From Thalassospira sp. (GTDB lineage Bacteria; Pseudomonadota; Alphaproteobacteria; Rhodospirillales; Thalassospiraceae), in assembly GCF_002709775.1 (NCBI RefSeq), contig NZ_PAQR01000004.1, positions 1-45,248 of the forward strand: 45,248 nt of DNA, read 5' to 3'. Numbering within the stretch: position 1 is the stretch's first letter; each line of letters opens with the position of its first letter. Under the pieces are notes generated by a model. It ran no database searches. It was not told the origin of the DNA and saw only the letters and a program-made list of their open reading frames with translations. Position numbers and translations under genes: made by a program. Below, in pieces: positions 1-7,933 of the stretch.

Positions 1-32
1 AGCTTGATCCGGGTTTCTTCTGCGTTCCTCAT
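1..32 (-). CDS. N-terminal fragment of a probable TetR-family regulator
   Basis: An ATG at 32-30 (minus strand) is preceded by a good ribosome binding site (AAGGACAGG, about 7 bases away) and opens a frame that leaves the window after ten codons (MRNAEETRIK). The pattern ETRxK close to the N-terminus is common at the start of TetR-family helix-turn-helix repressors, and operator-like dyads lie just upstream at 70-98. The family call rests on ten residues plus context, so it is weak. That a gene starts here is fairly likely; what it encodes can only be settled from the neighbouring sequence. Confidence 0.4.
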   Translation of the reverse strand, partial: MRNAEETRIK

Positions 33-69
33 AACCTTGACCTGTCCTTTTTGTATAAGCCAGATATAC

Positions 70-98
70 ATACCGGTTGGTATTTTTCAAGAAATACC
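70..98. promoter_or_regulatory. Two overlapping operator-like inverted repeats
   Basis: ATACC-GGTT-GGTAT occupies 70-83, and GGTATTT-TTCAAG-AAATACC occupies 79-98, so the middle GGTAT is shared by two dyads. They lie 40-65 bases upstream of the partial gene at the left edge. Dyads of the ATACC/GGTAT type are known from TetR-type repressors that control efflux genes. Autoregulation of the neighbouring partial gene is an inference. Confidence 0.4.
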
Positions 99-537
99 CG
101 GCTAATATTGTAAATAAGTCATATGAATGTGGTAGCATAATGACAGGATTCCCGCGGATTTCTGTGACTTAGCGCAAGCCGTGTGAAATCCTCATACCTG
201 CCAGTAAAGTGGTATGTTGGATCCAATTTTTCCGAAAAGCCAACCAAGCCACCGGTTTCCGACTCCTTACACCGGGCCCCTCCCCACAGCGCGAGCATAC
301 TGGGCAATTTTGGACCGATCATTCCACAAAGGTATAAGCCCGCTGCCCTAACGGGTGGGAAGTTTATGCCGATTAACCCGCTGTTATAGCTATATTTTCT
401 GCACCATTGCGGCTCCGGCATCCAGCCCGACCGCCCAATCACCGCAGGCATCAAGGGCAATCACGCCTACACGTCAAAATGGCCCTGCAATTGCTTGGAT
501 AATTCCCCCAAGGGATGGGAGCAGCAGGAGAAACATC
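99..537. other. Intergenic stretch without a recognisable gene
   Basis: Several short open frames exist on both strands, but none has a ribosome binding site, family resemblance or coherent codon use. A 10-bp palindrome TATAGCTATA lies at 385-394. The promoter of the gene at 538 should be here, but I cannot place it with confidence. Confidence 0.5.
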
Positions 538-1173
538 ATGGTTAATATTGAAGGACAATATTCGCTGGTTGGCGGGCGGATGATTACACCGCAGCGTCTG
601 ATTGATTTCCGGACAGGCGAATACAGTGATGCCTATTCCGTCGATGAATGGAAAGCGCTTTGGCAGGAACGCCAGACCGCGTTCAGCGAGACCCAGAAAA
701 CCGCCGAGAACAATCTGAAAAATTGGCTCGATGAGCATGCCGACACCGAAGTCACACGCGCCTATTACCTTGATGGGAAATTGACCGCCGTGTTTGGCCG
801 CGATAATGCCAACATTTCAAACGATATGAACTACGCATTTGAATATCGTTCGGCCAAAAATGACGGCGAAAAGCTGGGCCTGACGGGTGATGAGCTTGAC
901 GCATTTGTCGAAAACGACCTGCGCCGCAAATACGGCAACCGCCTGACCGTGACCGAGGGTGAAGCCGGCACCATTGGCACGATTGCCGATTATCGCGAAG
1001 AACTGTTTGGCGGCAGTCGCTGGCCATCGGCGGACAACCTGCCGCCCCCGCCCGAGATTGACTGGGATGCACCATCACCGGCCGAAGCGGGCACATGGCA
1101 GGGACCGATCCTTAATCTTGATAACGACTTGTATCTCGAAATGAGGCGCACGGTAGCCGCGGCCGAGCGTTAG
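538..1173 (+). CDS. Hypothetical protein, 211 residues, family not recognised
   Basis: I do not recognise this protein. The frame stays open upstream to 355, but the ATG at 538 has a good ribosome binding site (GCAGGAG, 7 bases away) and the upstream part looks random, so I start here. The product is soluble and acidic, without signal peptide or membrane segment. It begins MVNIEGQYSLVGG, has a charged, probably helical stretch around residues 35-65 (KALWQERQ, TAENNLKNWLDEH), and a proline-rich segment near 165 (LPPPPEIDW). There are no cysteines and no obvious catalytic motif. It stands alone: an unrelated gene converges on it from the right and a strong terminator follows directly. Codon use matches the neighbouring genes, so I believe it is real. 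Function unknown. Confidence 0.75.
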   Translation: MVNIEGQYSLVGGRMITPQRLIDFRTGEYSDAYSVDEWKALWQERQTAFSETQKTAENNLKNWLDEHADTEVTRAYYLDGKLTAVFGRDNANISNDMNYAFEYRSAKNDGEKLGLTGDELDAFVENDLRRKYGNRLTVTEGEAGTIGTIADYREELFGGSRWPSADNLPPPPEIDWDAPSPAEAGTWQGPILNLDNDLYLEMRRTVAAAER

Positions 1174-1180
1174 AAATAAA

Positions 1181-1215
1181 GGAAGGGCGCCAATAAATGG
1201 CGCCCTTCCCTTTTT
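1181..1215 (+). terminator. Intrinsic terminator of the 538-1173 gene
   Basis: A perfect 11-bp stem, GGAAGGGCGCC / GGCGCCCTTCC, with a 7-base loop is followed by C and five T. It starts 8 bases after the stop codon. Confidence 0.9.
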
Positions 1216-1255
1216 GCGTGTCACACCCGGCAAACCCCCGGATGCGAAAGCCTGA

Positions 1256-4200
1256 TCAAGCCCCGGTCAAAGCCCGGATCTGTCGGTTGGCCACCGTGAT
1301 CATGGCAAGATCGATCTGACCGGCAGAACGCAGTTCGTTGATCAGATCATCACAACGCGCACAGCCGCGCTGACGATCCTGCACCCAGATATCAAGCAGA
1401 TCAGAACCGGCCGTGCCCTTCTTGCCCGCGGCAAGGACAGAACGGGTCAGTTCGCGTTGATGGCCAAACAGATCATCAATCACAGCCGCACGGGCCAGTT
1501 TCTGCCAATGGGTATCAGCTTCAATAGACTCGGCGGCCGAGCGCATCAGGCCAAGCTGGAAGCGTGCCCCGACCGCAAAGTAGGTGGCAGATACTTCAAT
1601 AACATCGCGTCCGGTTGCCTCGGCAATGCGGACAACGTCACAGATCGCCACCAGCTGGGTTGCCGATGCCACCCGCCAAGCGATGTCTTCGTGCACGCCT
1701 TGCGCGACGAGTGATTTGGCCTTGTCTGCCAGTGCCTTGCGGGCAGCGGCATCTTCGGGAACGATTTCCTCGAAGCTTTCGATGACCTTGGACACCGCCG
1801 GGCGGAATATTTCGATCTTTTCACCGACATTGAGATCCTCGCAATTGCGCAGGAACCATTGGGTGACGTCGTTTACCATGCGGTTGATTTCGCGGAACAT
1901 GCTGGTCTGGAGTTTGGCCAGAACGATATTATCAAGCGCCTCGATCCCGTCCCACAATTCCCGCAGACCAAAGACAGAGCGCGTGATGAGATAGCCGCGC
2001 GACACATCAACCGCCGACATGCCGGTAGCTTCCATCATGTCATGGACAAAGGTGCCGCCAACCCGGTTGACCAGACTGTTGGTCGCCACAGTCGCGATGA
2101 TTTCGCGTCTCAGACGGTGGTTCGAGATCGCATTTGCGTATTTCTTGCGAAGCGGCGTCGGGAAATAGCGCACCAGTTCTTCGACCAGAACCGGATCATC
2201 GGGCAAATCGGACTCTAGAATTTCGTCATAGAGCCACAATTTCGCATAAGGCATCAAAACCGAAACTTCCGGACGGGTCAGGCCTTCATGCGCGTTGGCG
2301 CGACGGGTAAGTTCCTCGTCATCGGGAAGATATTCGATTTCCCGGTTCAGACGCCCTTCGCGTTCCAGCATGCGGATCAAACGCACCTGTGCATCAAGGA
2401 TATCGGCACCTTCCGCATCCGAGTTCGAGATCGCCTGGCTTTGCAGATAGTTATCGCGCAGCACCAGTTCGCCGACCTCGTCGGTCATGTCGACCAGAAG
2501 CTTGTTACGCTGCTTTTCGGTCATGTCGCCTGCCGCGACCACCTCGCCAACGAGGATCTTGATATTGACCTCGTGATCCGAGCAGTTCACGCCGGCAGCG
2601 TTATCGATCGCATCGGTATTTAGGCGACCACCCGAATGGGCATACTCGATACGGCCACGCTGGGTCGCACCAAGGTTTGCGCCCTCGCCAACGACCTTGG
2701 CGCGGACTTCGCGACCATTGATGCGGATGGCATCATTGGCGCGGTCGCCGGCATCGGCATTGGATTCTAGGCTGGATTTGATATAGGTCCCGATCCCGCC
2801 AAACCACAGAAGTTCGACTTCGGATTTCAGGATGGCCTTCATCATATCGGCCGGAGTGACCTTGCCACTGCCAAGCCCGAGAAGTTTGCGGACCTCGGCA
2901 GAGGGATCAAGGGTCTTGGCCTTGCGGTCAAAGATATCGCCGCCCTTGGACAAGGTTTTCTTGTCATAATCGGTCCAGCTTGAGCGCGGCATATCAAACA
3001 GGCGTTTGCGTTCGGCAAAGCTTTTGGCCGGATCCGGGTCGGGATCGACAAAGATATGCATGTGGTTGAAGGCAGCAACCAGCTTGATCTGCTCGGACAG
3101 CAGCATGCCATTACCAAACACATCGCCCGACATATCCCCGACACCGGCCACGGTAAATGGCGTGGTCTGGATGTTTTTGCCCATTTCGCGGAAGTGACGT
3201 TTGACCGACTCCCACGCACCACGGGCGGTGATGCCCATTTTCTTGTGGTCGTAGCCCTGCGAGCCGCCAGAGGCAAAGGCATCATCGAGCCAGAAGCCGT
3301 AATCACGCGCCACACCGTTGGCGATGTCCGAGAAGGTCGCTGTGCCCTTGTCAGCCGCAACGACCAGATAGGGGTCATCATCATCAAGACGACGCACGCG
3401 TTCAGGCGGAACGATTTCACCAGCAACGATATTGTCGGTGATATCGAGCATCCCGCTCATGAGTGTTTTGTAGCAGGCAATGCCTTCTTCAAGGAATGCT
3501 TCGCGCGAGCCATCGGCGGGCGGGCGTTTGACGACAAAGCCACCCTTGGAGCCGACCGGAACGATAACCGCGTTCTTGACCATCTGGGCTTTGACCAGAC
3601 CAAGGATTTCGGTACGGAAATCTTCCTGACGGTCAGACCAGCGAATGCCGCCACGGGCAACCGGACCACCGCGCAGATGGACGGCCTCAACCCGTGGGGA
3701 ATAGACAAAGATTTCACGCCACGGACGCGGCAGCGGCAAATCTTCGATGATGGACGAGTTGAATTTGACCGACAGATAGGATTTCGGGTTTCCGTCTGCA
3801 TCATACTGGAAGAAGTTGGTGCGCAAGGTCGCCTGAACCAGATTGAGGAAGGCGCGCAAGATGCGGTCTTCATCCGGGTTCATCACATCTTCAAGGCGGG
3901 TGATGATGTCAGCTTCAATCGCCTCGACCTCGGCTGCCAATCCCGGATCGCGGTCCGGGTCAAAGCGGGCAACAAACAGCGACACAAGGGCGGACGCCAG
4001 TGTCGGGTTGTTGGCAAGGGTCTTTGCCATATAGGCCTGCGAGAAGGCAGAGCCGGTCTGGCGGGTATAGCGCGCGTAGGCACGCAGAATAACGACTTCG
4101 CGCCAATGCAGGTTGCCCAGCAGAACAAGGCGGTTAAAGGCATCATTTTCAACTTCGCCATGCCACATGCGCACAAACAGTTCCTGGAACTTGTTACGCA

Positions 4201-6091
4201 CGTCATGCAGGCTGAATTCGCCGTCGACCTCGACCCCGAAATCATGAATGCGGACGTCGGTATCAACATCGCGCGGACTGACCGTGAACGGGTTTTCGGT
4301 GATGACCTTAAGCCCCATGTTTTCAAGCATGGGCAGGACATCGGACAGCGGCACCGGGGCACCCGGGTTATAGATTTTGAAGCGCAGCTCGTTTTCGGCA
4401 GCTTCGATCGGGCGATAAAGGTTCACCCGCAGGTCATTGGCCTTGATGACCTCTTCGATGCGTTCGATATCAAGTTCGGCACTTTCGACCGTGAAGCGTT
4501 CACGATAATCGGTAGAGAAGCTTTCGCCGTAGCGACGATGCAGGGCCAGGCCACGTTCCTCGCCCAGTTCACGCACAAGCACCTGACGCAGGGTATCGGA
4601 CCAGTCACGCGCAGCTTCGACAAGCTGGCGTTCGATATCGGCGACACTGTATTCGGGCAGTTCACCCGGATTGGTTTTAACCAGCAAATGCAGGCGTGCC
4701 AGCGGGCTATCCCCGATCAGGGTGTAATGAGCGGTCACCTTGCCATCAAAGGCGTTCTCAATCACCGTCTGGAACTTCAGGCGCAGCTTGGTGGTGAAAC
4801 GATCACGGGGGCAGAACAGCTGGCAGGAGACAAACCGTTCAAAGGCGTCACGGCGTACGAAAAGCGCAATACGCTGGCGTTCCTGAAGATGCAGGATACC
4901 CATGCAGGTATGATAGAGATCATCCAGATCAACCTGGAACAGTTCATCACGCGGATAGGTTTCAAGGATATTGACCAGCGCCTTGCCATCGTGACTTGCC
5001 GGCGGGAATCCTGCGCGCTTGACGGTTTCGGCAAGCTTCATGCGCAGAAGCGGAATCAGACGCGGGCTTAGGTTATAAGCGACCGAGGTAAACAGGCCGA
5101 CAAACAGATGCTGGCCAACGACCTTGCCCTTGGCATCGAACTGTTTGACGACGATGGTGTCGAGATGCACCGGGCGATGCACGGTGGATTGCTTGTTGGC
5201 CTTGGTGACCATCAACAGGTTCGGCTTGGTGACAAAGTCCTGCACCTCGGCCGACAGGTTGCCAATCTGGCGCAGCTCATCAAAAACGTGCGTGCCTTCG
5301 CGTGACAGAATGCCGAGCTGATTTTTGACCTCGACATCCACAGCAGACTTCTTGCCGCCCGGCTTGAAGCTGTATTCGCGGTAGCCGAGGAAGGTGAAGT
5401 GATCGTTATGCAGCCAGCCCAGGAAATCCTGGACTTCACGGCGGTCTTCGTCGGTCTCGGCCGCCTTGAACTCGCCGATTTCATCAAGAACCTCGGAGAC
5501 CTTTTTAAGCATCGGCTGCCAGTCGCGTACGGCAAGTGCGACGTCGGTCAGGCTGTTTTCAAGGCGGTCATGGACCTTGGCAAGGACCTCTTTGTCGGTC
5601 TGCTCGTCAATTTCGACATGCATGACCGATTCACGCGGATCGTCGGTTTCCTCGACACCGGCGACATGTTGCAATTCACCCTTGTCATTACGCGCGATGC
5701 GCATGATCGGGTGGATAACAAGATGAACCGTCAGATCAAGTTCATGCAGGGCGGCCGTGACCGAGTCCACGAGGAACGGCATATCGGTATTGTTGATTTC
5801 AATGACCGTGTGATCGGACGTCCAGCCATGCTCTTCGAGATCGGGGTTATAGACCCGGATTTTCGCCGTATCGGCCGAGGGGCGCTTTTGCGCGAATTTG
5901 TAAAGTGTAAGTGCCGCGCCATAAAGCGAGTCGACTGATCGACCCGCCATGTCGTCAGGCGGAACATCCTTATAAAAAAGGCGAACGAATGCTTCTGCAT
6001 CCTTCGCCATTTCGCCAGACATTCGCTGATGGATTTTTTCGACAACCTTGTCGATGACTTCCCGTTTTGGGTCGCCGTTTCGGGCTTTCAT
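1256..6091 (-). CDS. gdhB: NAD-specific glutamate dehydrogenase, large (about 180 kDa) class
   Basis: The enzyme interconverts glutamate with 2-oxoglutarate and ammonium using NAD, mainly in the catabolic direction, in the cytoplasm. At 1611 residues it has the normal size of the 180-kDa class, not the 450-residue hexameric class. The N-terminal half holds the ACT-like regulatory region of the family. The catalytic core begins near residue 810 with GGIRWSDRQEDFRTE, followed by VKNAVIVPVGSKGGF with the substrate-site lysines. The dinucleotide-binding part contains VAGVGDMSGDVFGNGM near residue 980. The ATG at 6091 has an upstream AAGGGA, and the 5' leader contains a hairpin. The gene stands alone between converging and diverging neighbours. 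It may matter here that the ammonium transport genes glnK-amtB lie 10 kb away, but no direct link is visible. The family call is secure; the symbol is by analogy with Pseudomonas. Confidence 0.95.
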   Translation of the reverse strand: MKARNGDPKREVIDKVVEKIHQRMSGEMAKDAEAFVRLFYKDVPPDDMAGRSVDSLYGAALTLYKFAQKRPSADTAKIRVYNPDLEEHGWTSDHTVIEINNTDMPFLVDSVTAALHELDLTVHLVIHPIMRIARNDKGELQHVAGVEETDDPRESVMHVEIDEQTDKEVLAKVHDRLENSLTDVALAVRDWQPMLKKVSEVLDEIGEFKAAETDEDRREVQDFLGWLHNDHFTFLGYREYSFKPGGKKSAVDVEVKNQLGILSREGTHVFDELRQIGNLSAEVQDFVTKPNLLMVTKANKQSTVHRPVHLDTIVVKQFDAKGKVVGQHLFVGLFTSVAYNLSPRLIPLLRMKLAETVKRAGFPPASHDGKALVNILETYPRDELFQVDLDDLYHTCMGILHLQERQRIALFVRRDAFERFVSCQLFCPRDRFTTKLRLKFQTVIENAFDGKVTAHYTLIGDSPLARLHLLVKTNPGELPEYSVADIERQLVEAARDWSDTLRQVLVRELGEERGLALHRRYGESFSTDYRERFTVESAELDIERIEEVIKANDLRVNLYRPIEAAENELRFKIYNPGAPVPLSDVLPMLENMGLKVITENPFTVSPRDVDTDVRIHDFGVEVDGEFSLHDVRNKFQELFVRMWHGEVENDAFNRLVLLGNLHWREVVILRAYARYTRQTGSAFSQAYMAKTLANNPTLASALVSLFVARFDPDRDPGLAAEVEAIEADIITRLEDVMNPDEDRILRAFLNLVQATLRTNFFQYDADGNPKSYLSVKFNSSIIEDLPLPRPWREIFVYSPRVEAVHLRGGPVARGGIRWSDRQEDFRTEILGLVKAQMVKNAVIVPVGSKGGFVVKRPPADGSREAFLEEGIACYKTLMSGMLDITDNIVAGEIVPPERVRRLDDDDPYLVVAADKGTATFSDIANGVARDYGFWLDDAFASGGSQGYDHKKMGITARGAWESVKRHFREMGKNIQTTPFTVAGVGDMSGDVFGNGMLLSEQIKLVAAFNHMHIFVDPDPDPAKSFAERKRLFDMPRSSWTDYDKKTLSKGGDIFDRKAKTLDPSAEVRKLLGLGSGKVTPADMMKAILKSEVELLWFGGIGTYIKSSLESNADAGDRANDAIRINGREVRAKVVGEGANLGATQRGRIEYAHSGGRLNTDAIDNAAGVNCSDHEVNIKILVGEVVAAGDMTEKQRNKLLVDMTDEVGELVLRDNYLQSQAISNSDAEGADILDAQVRLIRMLEREGRLNREIEYLPDDEELTRRANAHEGLTRPEVSVLMPYAKLWLYDEILESDLPDDPVLVEELVRYFPTPLRKKYANAISNHRLRREIIATVATNSLVNRVGGTFVHDMMEATGMSAVDVSRGYLITRSVFGLRELWDGIEALDNIVLAKLQTSMFREINRMVNDVTQWFLRNCEDLNVGEKIEIFRPAVSKVIESFEEIVPEDAAARKALADKAKSLVAQGVHEDIAWRVASATQLVAICDVVRIAEATGRDVIEVSATYFAVGARFQLGLMRSAAESIEADTHWQKLARAAVIDDLFGHQRELTRSVLAAGKKGTAGSDLLDIWVQDRQRGCARCDDLINELRSAGQIDLAMITVANRQIRALTGA

Positions 6092-6110
6092 GACCTAATT
6101 CCCTTTTTCC

Positions 6111-6131
6111 CGGTTCTGTTTGCCAGAACCG
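6111..6131 (-). promoter_or_regulatory. Hairpin in the leader of the glutamate dehydrogenase gene
   Basis: Perfect 8-bp arms CGGTTCTG / CAGAACCG with a 5-base loop sit 19 bases before the ATG, directly upstream of the ribosome binding site. There is no T-run in the direction of transcription, so it is not a terminator. It could tune mRNA stability or initiation; its function is not known. Confidence 0.45.
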
Positions 6132-6462
6132 AAACACCGATCTTTGCGACCGGTGCAACACACCACTGATTTTGTCTCTTTATTTGGGAAGGAAACTGGG
6201 GCTTTCCACCATAAACCCACGTGGAACTCCCGAGCATCCCTTCACGCCTACACATAACGGATCATCTGCCTAAAAACTATGCTTCTGCACAAAAAAAATT
6301 CATTTAACCAACAGACTAGCATGCGGCCGCAAGATCATCGGCAGGGAGCGATTGTCACAGAATTTTGCACTTTTTTGCGATGCAAAACCGGTTACACTTT
6401 GAAATGCGCCCCGATTTGAGAATTTCTTCGCACCCGCACATGATCCGAGAAGGAACCACGGC
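6132..6462. other. Divergent promoter region between gdhB and fabI
   Basis: No gene is visible. Promoters for both divergent genes must lie in or next to this stretch, but I see no convincing -35/-10 pair. A dyad TTTTGC-GAT-GCAAAA at 6373-6387 lies 76 bases upstream of fabI and is a candidate operator. An AT-rich tract runs from about 6285 to 6306. Confidence 0.5.
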
Positions 6463-7221
6463 ATGCTTGAAGGCAAAAAAGGGCTGATCGTCGGAATTGC
6501 CAATGAATTGTCCATCGCCTGGGGCTGCGCGCGCGTTTTCAAGCGCGAAGGCGCAGATATCGCGGTGACGTATCTGAACGACAAGGCCAAGCGGTTTGTC
6601 AAACCGCTGGCCGAGGAAATCGACGCTGCGATCTTCGCCCCGCTTGATGTGCGTGACGCATCGCAGGAAGACGCGCTGTTTGGCGAAATCGAACAGAAGT
6701 GGGGAAAGCTTGATTTCGTTTTGCATTCCATCGCCTTTGCCCCGGCAGATGACCTGCATGGACGGGTGGTGGATTGTTCTCGCGACGGGTTCATGGCAGC
6801 GATGGATATTTCGTGCCATTCCTTTGCACGGCTTGCCAAACGTGCAGAGCCATTGATGCGCGATGGCGGCACGCTTTTGACCGTGACCTATATGGGATCG
6901 GAACGGGTCATTGATCATTATGGCGTCATGGGGCCGGTCAAGGCAGCACTTGAAAGTACGACTCGCTATATGGCGGCCGAGCTTGGACCCAAAGGCATTC
7001 GCTGCCATGCGATTTCACCGGGGCCGCTTTTGACCCGGGCGGCCTCCGGCATTGCCGAATTCCAGTATCTGATGGATGAAGCAACCGAACGCGCACCATC
7101 ACATCGTCTGGTGACCATTGATGAAATTGGTGAATTGGCAGCCTTTCTCGCCAGTGACCGCGCCAAATCACTGACCGGGGACGTGGTACATATTGATGGT
7201 GGTTATAACATCATGGGCTGA
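6463..7221 (+). CDS. fabI: Enoyl-[acyl-carrier-protein] reductase (NADH)
   Basis: FabI catalyses the last reduction of each fatty-acid elongation cycle in the cytoplasm. The 252-residue protein is a short-chain dehydrogenase of the FabI subgroup. The nucleotide-binding loop is GIANELSIAWG (11-21). The second catalytic-site tyrosine is Tyr143 (VTYMG), and the Tyr153-x6-Lys160 pair (YGVMGPVK) has the six-residue spacing typical of FabI rather than the Yx3K of ordinary short-chain dehydrogenases. SIAFAP and GRVVDCSRDGF are family signatures. The ATG at 6463 follows GAAGGA at a normal distance. The gene is transcribed alone, divergent from the glutamate dehydrogenase; a DUF488 gene converges on it 15 bases downstream. 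Alphaproteobacteria often carry more than one fabI, so I cannot say whether this is the main copy. Confidence 0.93.
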   Translation: MLEGKKGLIVGIANELSIAWGCARVFKREGADIAVTYLNDKAKRFVKPLAEEIDAAIFAPLDVRDASQEDALFGEIEQKWGKLDFVLHSIAFAPADDLHGRVVDCSRDGFMAAMDISCHSFARLAKRAEPLMRDGGTLLTVTYMGSERVIDHYGVMGPVKAALESTTRYMAAELGPKGIRCHAISPGPLLTRAASGIAEFQYLMDEATERAPSHRLVTIDEIGELAAFLASDRAKSLTGDVVHIDGGYNIMG

Positions 7222-7236
7222 TTGGCCTGTTCGCGG

Positions 7237-7884
7237 CTAGCGGCGCTTGATCGCGTCTTCTGCCTTGGGTGCGACGCGCTTGATCTGACGTGCAAGTGCC
7301 AGTTTGGCCTCGGCATCCGGATCAGGTTCAGCGGCGGCAAACAGATCGGGCGCATCCCCGCCATTGATCGCAATCATCCTAGCATCGGTTTCAGACTGGC
7401 TTTCAACCCGCCCTTCGACCAGATGGCACAGATCAAAACCGGCTTCTTTCAGGGCGGGCGCGATCAGAAGCGTGCGATGGCAATCCAGTGGATCCTTTTC
7501 GGCGCACATAAGGCAGATGCGGTATTTCTTCGCGCCGGAGACCAATCGTTCGATCCCGGATTTGAAATCGGGCCGTGCGGCCATAAGGCCATAATCAAGT
7601 TGCCCATCAGGATACAGTTCAGGAATTTGCGGCTTGCCGCCCATCACATCACCCATAAAGACATAGGCAATGCCGTTTTCGCGCAGGAACGGCCCGAAAC
7701 TGTCAGCGTCGAACGCTGTCCAGTAGCTTGATCGCTTGAAAGTGCGGATATCGGCCACCGCCGTAATGCCATGCGCCCGAAACAGCGCAAGCAAACTGTC
7801 CCGATCATGGCCAGCATAGCCAACGGTGTAGATCACACGGTTTTCGGTATGGACGGCAGGCATTTCGGTTTGCTGATTGGTCAT
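7237..7884 (-). CDS. DUF488 family protein
   Basis: This cytoplasmic DUF488-domain protein has no established biochemical role. Family signatures are visible: IYTVGYAGHDRDSLLALF near the N-terminus, ADIRTFKRS, and the C-terminal cysteine motif CAEKDPLDCHR, in which the two cysteines and the histidine could bind metal or act in catalysis. The start is uncertain. The frame extends to a GTG at 7941 that overlaps the end of the upstream gene by 8 bases, but the extra 19 residues are strongly hydrophobic and unlike other members, so I prefer the ATG at 7884, which gives 215 residues. Neither start has a strong ribosome binding site. It lies 49 bases downstream of the GGDEF-EAL gene on the same strand and is probably co-transcribed with it. 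Confidence 0.8.
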   Translation of the reverse strand: MTNQQTEMPAVHTENRVIYTVGYAGHDRDSLLALFRAHGITAVADIRTFKRSSYWTAFDADSFGPFLRENGIAYVFMGDVMGGKPQIPELYPDGQLDYGLMAARPDFKSGIERLVSGAKKYRICLMCAEKDPLDCHRTLLIAPALKEAGFDLCHLVEGRVESQSETDARMIAINGGDAPDLFAAAEPDPDAEAKLALARQIKRVAPKAEDAIKRR

Positions 7885-7933
7885 AAAGACAAGACAGCCG
7901 ATAAAGACAGCAAAGGCAAGCCTGCAAACGGTT

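Noticed and set aside
183..389. Short frames on both strands in the left gap
   Set aside because: They lack ribosome binding sites and coherent protein character; the real start to the right is at 538.
3056..5071. 671-codon open frame opposite the glutamate dehydrogenase gene
   Set aside because: It lies wholly within a well-supported gene on the other strand, has no ribosome binding site or family resemblance, and is a codon-bias shadow.
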